Assembly (NCBI GenBank): GCA_937894065.1
Contig: CALCST010000016.1
Span: 62,001-126,000 of the forward strand
Length of the DNA stretch: 64,000 nucleotides
Origin: an uncultured Parabacteroides sp.
GTDB taxonomy: Bacteria > Bacteroidota > Bacteroidia > Bacteroidales > Tannerellaceae
Direction of reading: 5' to 3'
Shown: positions 48,085 to 57,299 of the stretch, one piece after another
Layout: every line of letters starts with the position of its first letter
Numbering within the stretch: the stretch's first letter is position 1
Translations under genes and position numbers: made by a program
The notes under the pieces: generated by a model
Told to the model about the DNA's origin: nothing
Seen by the model: only the letters and a program-made list of their open reading frames with translations
Databases searched by the model: none

Positions 48085-49389
48085 ATGAAAAGAAATAACG
48101 ATATAAAATTTATAAGAAAACGGATGTGGAAATTTACAGGATTTCTTATTTGCTGTCTTGCAATTTTGTTTTCATGTAAATCCGCTGATGAAGAGGAGAA
48201 AGTTAAGGATTTGCCTTCTCTTTTCCCTGATTACGTAAATGTTTCTGTTCCTTATAATATAGCTCCTTTAAATTTTTTGTTGAAGGATTTTTCCGGACAA
48301 ATTGAGGTTCGCTTATCTTCAAGTTCGTCAGATTATACGTTTATAGGAAATGAAGGTAAAATCCGTTTTCCTCAAAATGAATGGGCCGAATTGCTGAATA
48401 AAGAAAAAGGAGGAGTAATTACAGTAAGTGTGAAAGCACAAAAGGACGGGAAATGGATAGTGTATCCAAGCTTTAAATGGGAAATAAAAGCTGAAGCCAT
48501 AGATGATTATGTTATATATTCAAAAGAAGTTCCTGGCAATGTTCCAAATTTGAACAAAAGTTTAATGAGGAGAGAAATGTCAAGTTTCTCGGAAAAAGAA
48601 ATACATATGGAACAGCCATTCTTCTATGCCAAATTCCCTGATAAAGTATCTTTTCGTGGAAAGGAGAGAGGAAACCTAGGCGCATATGTAATGGATTCTG
48701 CGTTTGTTTCATATATATCAGTATTTCCTGACAGAAGAAGAGAAAATATTGGTTTGCATAGTTCTGTGTTGCTTGTTGATTTTAATAATAAGCAATATAA
48801 AGTTTTGCCAGACAGTATTTCGTCAGACGGTGATATTTCCTTTGTTGATTTATCTTTTGATTCAAGGAAGCTGTTTTATTGTGTTTCGTCCGGAAGTGTT
48901 AATCCGGACAGTCTTCTTTCTTTGAAATATAATTTGATGAGTAGAGACTTCAATCCTGCAGATTTGAGTGTGTCGGAAAAATTAGACACAGTTGTTAATT
49001 TACCTGCAGTATCTGTATCATATCCTTCTTCATCTCCTGATGGAAATTATATTGCTTATTCTGTATCCGCATTTGGAGCTTCGTCCGAATGGCACGATGA
49101 CAGTGATATGCGTCTGATGAATTTACATACAGGTAAGATTGACAGCTTGCAGATTGTCAATTCAGCAAACAAGGCTGATATCGTTCGTGGCTGGTCTTCC
49201 AATGGTCATTGGCTTATGTTTTCAAGCAAAAGAGAAGATGGATTTTTTGAAAGAATATATTTCTCATATATCGATAGTACAGGAATGGCTCATAAGCCAT
49301 TTATGCTTCCTTTGGAGGATGCTTCGTATTATTATTATATGATGGAGATATTTGGGGAGCCGGTAATGGGGGAGAAGTCAAGTAGTTAA
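48085..49389 (+). CDS. TolB-like (PD40) lipoprotein, copy 1, lacking the CxxCH motif
   Basis: 434 residues from MKRNNDIKFIRKRMWKFTGF (48085), the first ATG after the repeat. The signal peptide ends in LFSC (lipobox). The N-terminal ~100 residues form an Ig-like region (YVNVSVPYNIAPLNFLLKDF); the C-terminal two thirds have beta-propeller WD/PD40-type repeats (YPSSSPDGNYIAYSVSAFGA, WSSNGHWLMFSSKREDG). The paralogue at 51379 carries CVNCH where this one has a replaced loop near the PDKVSFRG segment. It pairs with the DUF6057 gene upstream. Role unknown. Confidence 0.78.
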   Translation: MKRNNDIKFIRKRMWKFTGFLICCLAILFSCKSADEEEKVKDLPSLFPDYVNVSVPYNIAPLNFLLKDFSGQIEVRLSSSSSDYTFIGNEGKIRFPQNEWAELLNKEKGGVITVSVKAQKDGKWIVYPSFKWEIKAEAIDDYVIYSKEVPGNVPNLNKSLMRREMSSFSEKEIHMEQPFFYAKFPDKVSFRGKERGNLGAYVMDSAFVSYISVFPDRRRENIGLHSSVLLVDFNNKQYKVLPDSISSDGDISFVDLSFDSRKLFYCVSSGSVNPDSLLSLKYNLMSRDFNPADLSVSEKLDTVVNLPAVSVSYPSSSPDGNYIAYSVSAFGASSEWHDDSDMRLMNLHTGKIDSLQIVNSANKADIVRGWSSNGHWLMFSSKREDGFFERIYFSYIDSTGMAHKPFMLPLEDASYYYYMMEIFGEPVMGEKSSS

Positions 49390-49396
49390 GAATATA

Positions 49397-49480
49397 ATTC
49401 TTATTTCCTGTAGCCTTGTCAACTCGTCAACTTGTCAACTCGTAAAACTTATAAACTAAAAAACTTAAAAACTAAAATCT
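49397..49480 (+). repeat. Repeat-family leader directly before the second DUF6057 gene
   Basis: ATTCTTATTTCCTGTAGCC (49397-49415), CTTGTCAACTCGTCAACTTG and then AAACT-rich repeats end exactly at the start codon at 49481. The same 19-mer and layout precede the YebC gene on the other strand (57381-57300). Confidence 0.72.
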
Positions 49481-51262
49481 ATGCCTACTGCTAAAATAAT
49501 AAACAGCTCAGCAAGTATATTATTCTGCATGGCTGTATTTATGTATTTTTGTATAGTATATCCTTTTCATATATCTTATCAGGAACATTATCAGATGTTT
49601 CTGTATAACTTTTCTTATATGAAGGAAACAGTATCTTATCCCGGAGGTTTCGCCGGATATTTATCAGCATTTCTAACGCAGTTTTTTCTTTTCCCGACAG
49701 CCGGTGCGTTGATTGTGGCTTTGCTGCTTGGCGCTCTTCAAGGATTGGTGTGGAATGCTGCAAAAAAACTGGGTGCGTCCGGACTATATTATCCGCTAAG
49801 TTTTGTTCCCTCGCTTATTTATTGGAGTCTGATGGGTGATGAGAATTATTTGCCGGTCGGTATTGTAGCCCCTGTTTTATCTTTATTATGCTTTTATGTT
49901 TATTCGAGATTAAATAATGATAAATGCAGATTAGTATCATTTCTGATAATAACTCCGTTGCTGTTCCTTGCTGATGGGGTTTCATTTCTGCTATTTTCTG
50001 TAATTTCTGCTATTTTTGAATATACAAAAGTTGACAAGGCTTCAGAGACAAGGCTTCAGACTCGTCAACTTGTTATGCTGTGCCTTGCATGGACATTTAT
50101 ATGTTTCCTTTTTATACCTCTGATTTTAAGAAACACTGGATTGATGTATCCTAAATCATTGTTATATTTCGGTGTTCCGTTTTATCGTTTTCCTTTACTG
50201 GGAATTTCTTATCCGGTATTTGTTTATTTGTTTTCACTTTTGTTGGTCCCAGTTCTTTCAGCTGCTGTTTCATCCAGATTTTCTACACAGAAAATATTAT
50301 TACATTCAGCATTGTATTTGATAGTTGCTGTTTCCGGTGGTTTGCTTGTTCATAATATGACAAATAAGGAGAAAGAGGAAGTAATGGCTTATGACTATTA
50401 CACATACAACAGAAATTGGAAGAAGGTTCAGGAAATGGCCGAGAAGAAATCTCCAGACTCACCTCTGACTGTGGCTTGTCTTAATCTTGCTTTATGCAAG
50501 CAGGGTTTGATGGCGGACAGAATGTTTAATTTCTATCAGAACGGAACTGAAGGACTTTTGCCTTCATATACAAAAGATTTCACAGCACCTTTGGTTGCAG
50601 CAGAGATTTACTATCATATCGGATTCGTAAATACAGCCCAGCGCTTTACTTTCGAAGCTATGGAGTCAATTCCTAATTACAATAAAAGTGCCAGAGCAAT
50701 CAAGCGTTTGGCCGAAACCAATATTATAAACGGGGAATATGATGTGGCAAGAAAATATTTGAATCTACTGAGCAATACTCTTTTCTATAAAGATTGGGCT
50801 GCACAGGCTTTGGCTGCCATTGAGGATGAATCTTTGATTGCACAAAACGAGGAATGGTTTTATTTGAGAAAATACAGGACTAAGAAAGACTTTCTTTTCA
50901 GTGAGCAGGAATTGGATATGATGCTCGGCTTTGTTTTCTCGCAGGACGAAACCAACCGTATGGCTTATGAATATCTTATGGCTGTATGTTTGCTGAAGAA
51001 AGATTTGCCTTCGTTTGTGAAATATTATCCGTTGGGCAAGAAAATTGGATATAATCATATACCAATAAGTTATCAGGAAGCCCTTGTCTATGCCTGGGGA
51101 TTGAGCCATAAGGATATGAAAGGTATTCCTTATCCGATTTCCTCTGCAGTGATGAATAATGTGAATGCTTATGGACGTACATACACTTCGGTGCAGAATG
51201 CGGAGCCTTTGCTACGTAAACAGTTCTCGGGAACTTATTGGTATTATTTGCATTATAGATAG
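49481..51262 (+). CDS. DUF6057-like integral membrane protein, copy 2
   Basis: 593 residues. About ten membrane segments lie in the first ~300 residues; the C-terminal half is helical with TPR-like repeats (YYTYNRNWKKVQEMAEKKSP, YNKSARAIKRLAETNIINGE). It is clearly related to the protein at 46297 in layout and in the QEHYQMFLY...PGGFAGYLSAFLTQFF region. A loop near residues 183-198 (KVDKASETRLQTRQLV) is encoded by an in-frame copy of the dispersed repeat (50028-50074). It is followed by the CxxCH-bearing TolB-like gene. Confidence 0.75.
   Translation: MPTAKIINSSASILFCMAVFMYFCIVYPFHISYQEHYQMFLYNFSYMKETVSYPGGFAGYLSAFLTQFFLFPTAGALIVALLLGALQGLVWNAAKKLGASGLYYPLSFVPSLIYWSLMGDENYLPVGIVAPVLSLLCFYVYSRLNNDKCRLVSFLIITPLLFLADGVSFLLFSVISAIFEYTKVDKASETRLQTRQLVMLCLAWTFICFLFIPLILRNTGLMYPKSLLYFGVPFYRFPLLGISYPVFVYLFSLLLVPVLSAAVSSRFSTQKILLHSALYLIVAVSGGLLVHNMTNKEKEEVMAYDYYTYNRNWKKVQEMAEKKSPDSPLTVACLNLALCKQGLMADRMFNFYQNGTEGLLPSYTKDFTAPLVAAEIYYHIGFVNTAQRFTFEAMESIPNYNKSARAIKRLAETNIINGEYDVARKYLNLLSNTLFYKDWAAQALAAIEDESLIAQNEEWFYLRKYRTKKDFLFSEQELDMMLGFVFSQDETNRMAYEYLMAVCLLKKDLPSFVKYYPLGKKIGYNHIPISYQEALVYAWGLSHKDMKGIPYPISSAVMNNVNAYGRTYTSVQNAEPLLRKQFSGTYWYYLHYR
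50028..50074. repeat. Dispersed repeat inside a coding region
   Basis: AAGTTGACAAGG, GCTTCAGAGACAAGGCTTCA and GACTCGTCAACTTG, with AAGTTGAC/GTCAACTT arms, the same parts as the intergenic copies. It stays in frame and encodes about 16 residues in a loop between membrane segments. Confidence 0.75.
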
Positions 51263-51300
51263 AGGAGTAGAGGAGTCAAGGAGTTAAGGAGTCAAGAAGA

Positions 51301-51378
51301 TAATACTTGTTTCCTGTAGCCTTGTCAACTTGTCAACTCATCAACTTAAAAACTAATAAACTTAAAAACTAAAAAACT
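51301..51378 (+). repeat. Repeat-family leader directly before the second TolB-like gene
   Basis: TTTCCTGTAGCCTTGTCAAC, TTGTCAACTCATCAACTT and AAACT/AAAAACT-rich repeats end at the start codon at 51379. Just upstream (51264-51300) are short GGAGTCAAGGAGTTAAGG-type repeats. Confidence 0.72.
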
Positions 51379-52836
51379 ATGTCCAAATCAATAATAGCCG
51401 CTTTGGCAATTTTATTAGTTGGTTGTACTGAATCTTTCACACCTGACGAAAAGAAAGATTCTTTTCCATCTATATATCCGGATTATACGGAGGTTACGGT
51501 GCCATCAACAATTGCGCCGCTTAATTTCCGTTCCACAGATGATTGCAGCATGATTAATGCTGTTGTAAGAGTTGGAGGAGAAGAAAAACTCCGTGTTCAG
51601 AATGAAGGTTATATCAATTTTCCCGAAACAGAATGGTCTGAATTGTTGGAAGAAAATAAAGGAGGAAATATTGAGATTACGGTTTCCGTAAAGAAAGGGG
51701 AGAAGTGGACAGAATACAAACCTTTCAACATTTATATCAGCAATGAGCCGATAGATTACGGATTGGTTTACCGCCTTGTTGCTCCCGGTTACGAGATTTA
51801 CAGTAAAATGGGAATATATCAGCGCTGTCTGTCCGACTTTACCGAAACAGCTTTGTACGAAAATACTCTTCTTCCGTCAAGTTGCGTGAATTGCCATTCG
51901 TTCTGCAACCAGTCTCCGGATAAAATGAGTTTACATTTGCGTGGTCAGTCCGGCGGTACGTTTCTTTCTGTTGATGGAAAGACCGAGTTGCTGAATACGG
52001 CGACGGAGAATACAATTTCATCATTCGTCTATCCATATTGGCATCCGTCAGGAAAATATATTGCTTATTCAGTAAACAACACTCAGCAAGTTTTCCACAG
52101 TAATAAAGATGAAAGAATTGAGGTGTTAGATTTGGCATCTGACATTATTGTTTATGATGTCGAAAAGAACGAGGCATTTTCTTCTCCATTGTTAAAGAGT
52201 GACAGTGTGTTCGAGACTTTCCCGTCATTCTCTCCTGATGGAAAGAGTTTGTATTTCTGCTCGGCAACATTCAAAAAAATGCCTTCGGAATATAAAGAAG
52301 TCAAATATAATCTCTGTCGTATAGGCTTTGATGCTGATAATGGTGGATTTTCATCTTCTGTGGACACATTGGTTTCTGCCGAGAAAATGGGTAAAAGTGT
52401 ATCTTTCCCAAGACCTTCGCCGGACGGACGTTATCTGATGTTTACATTGTCCGATTATGGAAACTTCTCAATCTGGCACCGTGAGGCTGATTTGTGGCTT
52501 TTAGATTTGCAGACTGGCGAATTTTCAAATATGGAAAAGGTTAACAGTCCTAATGTTGAAAGTTATCACAGTTGGAGCAGTAACGGACGATGGTTTGTGT
52601 TCAGCAGCCGTCGCGACGACGGACTTTACACGCGTCCGTATATTGCCGCTTTCAATCCGGACGGAACAACCGGAAAACCATTTATGCTTCCTCAAGAAAA
52701 TCCGGAACATAATGATTTGAGAATGTATTCATATAATATTCCTGAGTTTGTAACTTCTCCAGTCTCTTTCGACAATCATTCTTTGGAAAACAAATCAATC
52801 AAGAGACAGCAGAAGAAAGTCGGATATAGAAAATAG
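51379..52836 (+). CDS. TolB-like (PD40) lipoprotein with CxxCH haem-type motif
   Basis: 485 residues. The signal peptide ends in LLVGC. The N-terminal part resembles copy 1 (YPDYTEVTVPSTIAPLNFRS). CVNCHSF (Cys169, Cys172, His173) is a c-type cytochrome haem-attachment pattern and is followed by PDKMSLHLRGQSGG, then beta-propeller repeats (YPYWHPSGKYIAYSV, FPSFSPDGKSLYFCS, PRPSPDGRYLMFTL). I recall this combination as a conserved Bacteroides protein type; whether haem is bound is unknown. It is encoded with the DUF6057 gene upstream. Confidence 0.78.
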   Translation: MSKSIIAALAILLVGCTESFTPDEKKDSFPSIYPDYTEVTVPSTIAPLNFRSTDDCSMINAVVRVGGEEKLRVQNEGYINFPETEWSELLEENKGGNIEITVSVKKGEKWTEYKPFNIYISNEPIDYGLVYRLVAPGYEIYSKMGIYQRCLSDFTETALYENTLLPSSCVNCHSFCNQSPDKMSLHLRGQSGGTFLSVDGKTELLNTATENTISSFVYPYWHPSGKYIAYSVNNTQQVFHSNKDERIEVLDLASDIIVYDVEKNEAFSSPLLKSDSVFETFPSFSPDGKSLYFCSATFKKMPSEYKEVKYNLCRIGFDADNGGFSSSVDTLVSAEKMGKSVSFPRPSPDGRYLMFTLSDYGNFSIWHREADLWLLDLQTGEFSNMEKVNSPNVESYHSWSSNGRWFVFSSRRDDGLYTRPYIAAFNPDGTTGKPFMLPQENPEHNDLRMYSYNIPEFVTSPVSFDNHSLENKSIKRQQKKVGYRK

Positions 52837-52846
52837 TGGAATTTCA

Positions 52847-52952
52847 TCCGAAAGTAATTTCAAATACTTCCGAATGTAATTGGTTTTTCTTCCGTAAGTA
52901 ATTTACTTTTCTTTCGGAAGGAAATAACAACGCTTCCGAAAGGAAAATCATC
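52847..52952. repeat. Five-unit, 22-bp-period array
   Basis: TCCG/TTCG-centred units begin at 52847, 52869, 52891, 52913 and 52935, exactly 22 bp apart. The unit is about TTCCGAAAGTAATTT plus seven variable bases. The last two units change orientation-like character (CGGAAGGAAAT, CCGAAAGGAAA). It fills the space between the second TolB-like gene and a strong terminator. Confidence 0.75.
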
Positions 52953-52955
52953 ATC

Positions 52956-53024
52956 AAAAAAAGGTAGGCAGCTTTTTCCAGAAACACTGTTATGTTTCCG
53001 AGAAAAGCTGCCTACCTTTTTTTT
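52956..53024. terminator. Strong bidirectional terminator
   Basis: AAAAGGTAGGCAGCTTTT-like left arm (52956-52976) pairs with AAAAGCTGCCTACC (53003-53016) and the following T8; inner GAAACA/TGTTTC pairs extend the hairpin. It ends the DUF6057/TolB operon and can also stop leftward transcription. Confidence 0.9.
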
Positions 53025-53159
53025 GAAACACTGCAGTCTTTTGTTTTCCGAGTTTGTTTTTACAGTCTTATACAGAGAGTTTTTTGCCTCAAGTTTCACA
53101 ATTTCTGCAAATATCTGTTTGTCAATTAAATGATGTGAAGGTTGAATATTATTTAACAA

Positions 53160-53210
53160 TGCAATAAAAAATGAGTTGGCAGCATGAATTAAATTCTATC
53201 TGCCAACTCA
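53160..53210 (-). terminator. Terminator of the S41 protease gene
   Basis: On the minus strand TGAGTTGGCAG (53210-53200) pairs perfectly with CTGCCAACTCA (53182-53172) around a 17-nt loop, followed by six T residues. Confidence 0.85.
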
Positions 53211-53235
53211 CTAAATATTTCAGCTTAATTGTTTT

Positions 53236-56200
53236 TTACTTCTTGATAGTCTTAAGCATTTCCTCAACAGCTTTTTCCAACTGAATGTCTTTGCCTTCAA
53301 GCTGAGATTCCGGAGAGTTATATATTTCAATATCCGGTTGAAGCTGTTGGTTTTCCAGATATTTACCGCTCATATCTTTTACGCCAACCTGAGGAATACC
53401 GAAAATAAGAGTCGGGTCAATCTGAGTTTCCCACCAAACGGCTGTCATTGTTCCCGGAACCGGAGCACCGATAAGCTTGCCGATACCAAGAGTTTTATAC
53501 ACAAATGGGAAACCGTGTGCATTGGAATAATTATCTTCGCAAACAAGAACGCAAGAAGGTTTCAACCATCTGTTGTATGGATCGCTTCCGATGTACTGTC
53601 CGCGAGGTTCGAATCTCTGGTATTCTTTTCCGCTAAGCAGAACAGCAAGGTCTTCGTGAAGCCATCCGCCACCGTTATGACGTGTATCCACGATTACAGC
53701 TTCCTTGTTTCTGCATCTTCCAAGAAGTTCGGAATAAGTTTCTCTGAAGCTTTCGCTGTTCATTCCTTTAACGTGAACATATCCGATTTTGCCTCCTGAA
53801 AGTTTATCAACCATTTCTCTCTTCTGTTTTACCCAGCGCTTGTAGAGCAATTCGGACTGTTTACCTTGCGAGATTGGTTTTACAACTTCATTGAAACGCT
53901 TTCCGCTATTAGGATTATAAACGGAAAGAACAACATTCTTGCCTTCTTTTCCTGCAAGCATCGGGAAATAATCAGTGTCGTGCTTGATTGTATTTCCGTT
54001 TATCTTCTCGATAATACAACCTTTCTCAATCTTTGAGTCAGCTTTTGTCAGCGGACCTTGCTCAATAATTTCAGTAATTTTCAATCCGTCGCCTTTATAA
54101 TTGTTATCGAAGAAGGCTCCAAGATAAGAAGTAGCCGGAACAGAAAGGGCAGGGCGATATCTTGCACCGGTGTGTGAGCCGTTCAACTCGCCAAGCAATT
54201 CAGAAAGCATTTCCTGGAAATCATAATTATTGTTGATATGAGGCAGGAATTTTGCATAAGCAGTTTTGTATCCTTCCCAGTCAATTCCATGAATGTTTTC
54301 GTCATAGAATTTGTCTTTTACCTGTCTCCAGGCATGATTGAAAATATATTCTCTTTCCTTTGCCGGCTGATAGTCAAAGTCTGCTTCAAAATCTATATTT
54401 TCAACTTTATTATCCTTTATATTTACTTTCTTCAGTTTTCCTCCGGAAACCAGGAACAAATTCTCTTCTTTTTCGTCAGTATATAATGTACCGGCGCCAA
54501 CATCTTTGATAAGAAGTTTGGTTGTGTTTTCCTTGAAATTATGTTCCCACAAATCAAAACCTTTCTCAAAGGCCGAGCAATAGTAAAGTTTGTCTCCTTT
54601 CTTAGTCAGCACAGCATCGCCAAGATTAGACGAATTGATTGTAAGACGTTTGATACGGTTACTGCGGTTGTCGAGGTCGAACTTAAGATCTTCGACTTTC
54701 TTTTTGTCTTTCTCCTTGTCCTTGTCTTTTCCTTCGTCCTTTTTATCCTTTTCGTCTTTATCTTCCTTTTCAAATTCTTCTAGGGCTACTTCTTCTTTCG
54801 ACATATTGAATTTGTCGTATGCTTCACCGTCAAAGAACATGATATATACGTCTTCTTCAGCGCCCCAGCTTCCGTGGCTGCGGTATCCGGCTCTGTCGGA
54901 CGACCAAATCATAGCTTTTCCGTCGAGAACCCATTTCGGATTACCGTCGGAATATCCGCTCATCGTTAGGTTTGTCATTTCGCCACTTCCATCAGCTTTT
55001 ACAAGTACGATATCAGTGTTGTTCCATCCACCAATGTCGATATATTTTGCCACGAACCATTTGCTGTCCGGCGACCATTGATATGTTTGGTCTCCATCGC
55101 TATATGAATAATTGTATTTTCCGTCGAGAACAGTTCTTGTCTTTTTGCTTGCAAGATTATACACCCTCAGTTCAGTACGATTGGCAAGATAAGCAATCTC
55201 TTTTCCATCCGGTGAGAAAGCCGGTTGGAAAGAAGTTTCATCGCTGACGATCAGAGGTTCTTCCTTGATGTCAGTAGCATAAGTGAACAGTTTCTCTTCT
55301 TTGTCTGTCAGAGTGCTGGTGTAAACTCCCCATGTTTTTCCTCTTTCCGCTGCATAAACAATAGTTCTGCCGTCAGGGCTGAAGCTCGGGTCGCGCTCCT
55401 GTTGCGGAGTGTTGGTAATTCTTTTTGTTGTAGAATAATCTACCGAAGTTGTATATACATCACCATGAGCTATGAAAACAACTTCCTTTCCATTAGGAGA
55501 TACAGAAATATCATAAGCTCCATTTTCCAGCAATTTGCTGATTAATTCATTTTCAATATTATCAGAAACAACTTCGATATTTACTTTCTTGGCTGTTTCT
55601 CCTTCTTTTATAGTATAGATTTCACCATCGAAAGAATAGCAAAGCAAACCGTCTTTTGATGAAGAAAGAAAACGGACCGGATGCTTGCTGTGGTTGGTAA
55701 TTTGCTTTTTGGAATTACCACCTATATCATATTTATATACGTTGAACGAACCGTTTTCCTCGCTCAGATAATAGAAAGAATTGTTATTGTTTGTCCATAC
55801 AGGATTTCTGTCTTCGCCTTTGAACGAAGTTATTTTCTTGAAATCACCTGACTTGTCAGCGTTACAAACCCAAATATCTTTAGTAATAGATGAAGTGTGG
55901 TGTTTTCTCCACGGGTCTTCATAACCTTTCATATCCTGATATAGCAATAGCTTACCGTCGTTGCTTACAGATATTTCCTGCATTGCCAGAGAAGAATACA
56001 ACTGAGGACGGCCTCCATTTACGTCCACAGAATAAATCTGAGGAAACTGAGATGACGGAAATTGTGAGTCGTTTACATCCGGCATCAATGCAGAAGAGAA
56101 CAGAATTGTATTATTATCTTTGAATACTTCCGGCGTTTCTGCTGCTGTATTTGTTGTCAGTCTTTTAGGTTCGCCGCCATCTTTACTCATTATATAAATA

Positions 56201-56463
56201 TCGAAACTTCCTTCACGGTCAGAAGAGAAAGCAATACTTTTTCCGTCTGGCGACCATATTGGATGAGTGTCGTGCTTCGGATGAGTTGTCAGCTGTTTTG
56301 CCAATCCGCCTTTTGTCGGTACAGAATATATATCACCTTTATATGAGAAAACAATTGTTTCTCCGTCCGGAGAAATTGCCGGATATCTCATCCATAGAGG
56401 GGTTTCTGATGCACTGAGCGAAGCTGCCAGCATCATCAATGACGGTATCAGGATTCTTTTCAT
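53236..56463 (-). CDS. Tricorn-like S41 family protease
   Basis: 1075 residues from MKRILIPSLMMLAASLSASE (56463), which gives a signal peptide; the longer frame runs into a repeat. It has two N-terminal beta-propeller regions with PD40 repeats (HPIWSPDGKSIAFSSDREGS, YQWSPDSKWFVAKYIDIGGW), an acidic Lys/Asp/Glu-rich stretch (DEKDKKDEGKDKDKEKDKK), a helical C1 region with the tricorn-type Ser-His pair (GSHTGARY), a PDZ domain, and a C-terminal S41 domain (DTRHNGGGWLHEDLAVLLSG, candidate nucleophile in NYSNAHGF). It probably degrades peptides in the periplasm. It is a single gene. Confidence 0.9.
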   Translation of the reverse strand: MKRILIPSLMMLAASLSASETPLWMRYPAISPDGETIVFSYKGDIYSVPTKGGLAKQLTTHPKHDTHPIWSPDGKSIAFSSDREGSFDIYIMSKDGGEPKRLTTNTAAETPEVFKDNNTILFSSALMPDVNDSQFPSSQFPQIYSVDVNGGRPQLYSSLAMQEISVSNDGKLLLYQDMKGYEDPWRKHHTSSITKDIWVCNADKSGDFKKITSFKGEDRNPVWTNNNNSFYYLSEENGSFNVYKYDIGGNSKKQITNHSKHPVRFLSSSKDGLLCYSFDGEIYTIKEGETAKKVNIEVVSDNIENELISKLLENGAYDISVSPNGKEVVFIAHGDVYTTSVDYSTTKRITNTPQQERDPSFSPDGRTIVYAAERGKTWGVYTSTLTDKEEKLFTYATDIKEEPLIVSDETSFQPAFSPDGKEIAYLANRTELRVYNLASKKTRTVLDGKYNYSYSDGDQTYQWSPDSKWFVAKYIDIGGWNNTDIVLVKADGSGEMTNLTMSGYSDGNPKWVLDGKAMIWSSDRAGYRSHGSWGAEEDVYIMFFDGEAYDKFNMSKEEVALEEFEKEDKDEKDKKDEGKDKDKEKDKKKVEDLKFDLDNRSNRIKRLTINSSNLGDAVLTKKGDKLYYCSAFEKGFDLWEHNFKENTTKLLIKDVGAGTLYTDEKEENLFLVSGGKLKKVNIKDNKVENIDFEADFDYQPAKEREYIFNHAWRQVKDKFYDENIHGIDWEGYKTAYAKFLPHINNNYDFQEMLSELLGELNGSHTGARYRPALSVPATSYLGAFFDNNYKGDGLKITEIIEQGPLTKADSKIEKGCIIEKINGNTIKHDTDYFPMLAGKEGKNVVLSVYNPNSGKRFNEVVKPISQGKQSELLYKRWVKQKREMVDKLSGGKIGYVHVKGMNSESFRETYSELLGRCRNKEAVIVDTRHNGGGWLHEDLAVLLSGKEYQRFEPRGQYIGSDPYNRWLKPSCVLVCEDNYSNAHGFPFVYKTLGIGKLIGAPVPGTMTAVWWETQIDPTLIFGIPQVGVKDMSGKYLENQQLQPDIEIYNSPESQLEGKDIQLEKAVEEMLKTIKK

Positions 56464-56497
56464 GAGATTATTTGTTGTATAGTTAACAATATAAAAA

Positions 56498-56557
56498 AAG
56501 GGACAAGAAGCCAAGGATGGAAATCTTGTTTCCTGAAGCCTTGTCAACTTGTCCCTT
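56498..56557. repeat. CTTGTCAACT repeat copy forming a hairpin
   Basis: AAGGGACAAG and CTTGTCCCTT can pair; between them lie ATCTTGTTTCCTGAAGCC and CCTTGTCAACTTG. It lies between the stop of the YebC gene and the start of the S41 protease gene. Confidence 0.7.
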
Positions 56558-56567
56558 CTTGAAAAAA

Positions 56568-57299
56568 TTATTCTTCTTCAGAATCATCTTCCTTCATATT
56601 GTGGAATACGTTCTGAACGTCTTCATCTTCTTCAAGTTTTTCAATAAGTTTTTCGATAGTTTCGCGCTGTTCTGGAGTAACTTCTTTCAAGTCGTTAGGA
56701 ATACGAACGAATTCACTACTTGTAATTTCGTAACCGTTTTCTTCCAAATATTTCTGGATAGATGAATTCTGAGCAAATTCACCGTAGATTACGATTTCGT
56801 CTTCATCCTCGTCTACTTCATCAACTCCGTAGTCAATCAATTCAAGCTCAAGATCATCAAGAGAAATTCCGTCTTTCTTAGCAATGTGGAAAACACATTT
56901 ATGCTGGAAAAGGAATTCCAAGCTTCCTGAAGTACCTAAAGAACCACCACATTTGTTGAAATAACTGCGAACGTTTGCTACTGTACGAGTTGTATTATCT
57001 GTTGCAGTTTCCACGAAGATTGCGATACCGAAAGGACCGTATCCTTCGTAGTTCATTTCTTTATAGTCTGTAAATTCTTTTGATACTGCACGTTTGATGG
57101 CACGTTCCACGTTTTCCTTAGGCATGTTTTCTTTCTTAGCAGTCTGCATAAGTACACGCAAACGAGGATTGTTTTCTGGTTCTGGGCCACCTTGTTTTGC
57201 GCAGATTGTTATTTCCTTACCTAGTTTTGTAAATACGCGGGCCATGTTTCCCCAACGTTTAAATTTTCTTGCTTTACGGAATTCAAATGCTCTTCCCAT
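56568..57299 (-). CDS. YebC/PmpR family transcription or translation factor
   Basis: 243 residues. It opens MGRAFEFRKARKFKRWGNMA and contains NPRLRVLMQTAKKENMPKEN, YEGYGPFGIAIFVETATDNT and FNKCGGSLGTSGSLEFLF, the hallmark YebC stretches. The acidic tail (EEDEDVQNVFHNMKEDDSEE) is typical of the Bacteroidetes members. Members have been described both as DNA-binding regulators and as ribosome-associated factors. It lies downstream of pheT, separated by a repeat-family leader. Confidence 0.94.
   Translation of the reverse strand: MGRAFEFRKARKFKRWGNMARVFTKLGKEITICAKQGGPEPENNPRLRVLMQTAKKENMPKENVERAIKRAVSKEFTDYKEMNYEGYGPFGIAIFVETATDNTTRTVANVRSYFNKCGGSLGTSGSLEFLFQHKCVFHIAKKDGISLDDLELELIDYGVDEVDEDEDEIVIYGEFAQNSSIQKYLEENGYEITSSEFVRIPNDLKEVTPEQRETIEKLIEKLEEDEDVQNVFHNMKEDDSEEE

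Noticed and set aside
52847..52952. CRISPR array
   Set aside because: Units are contiguous, 22 bp, degenerate and without unique spacers; no cas genes are present in the window.
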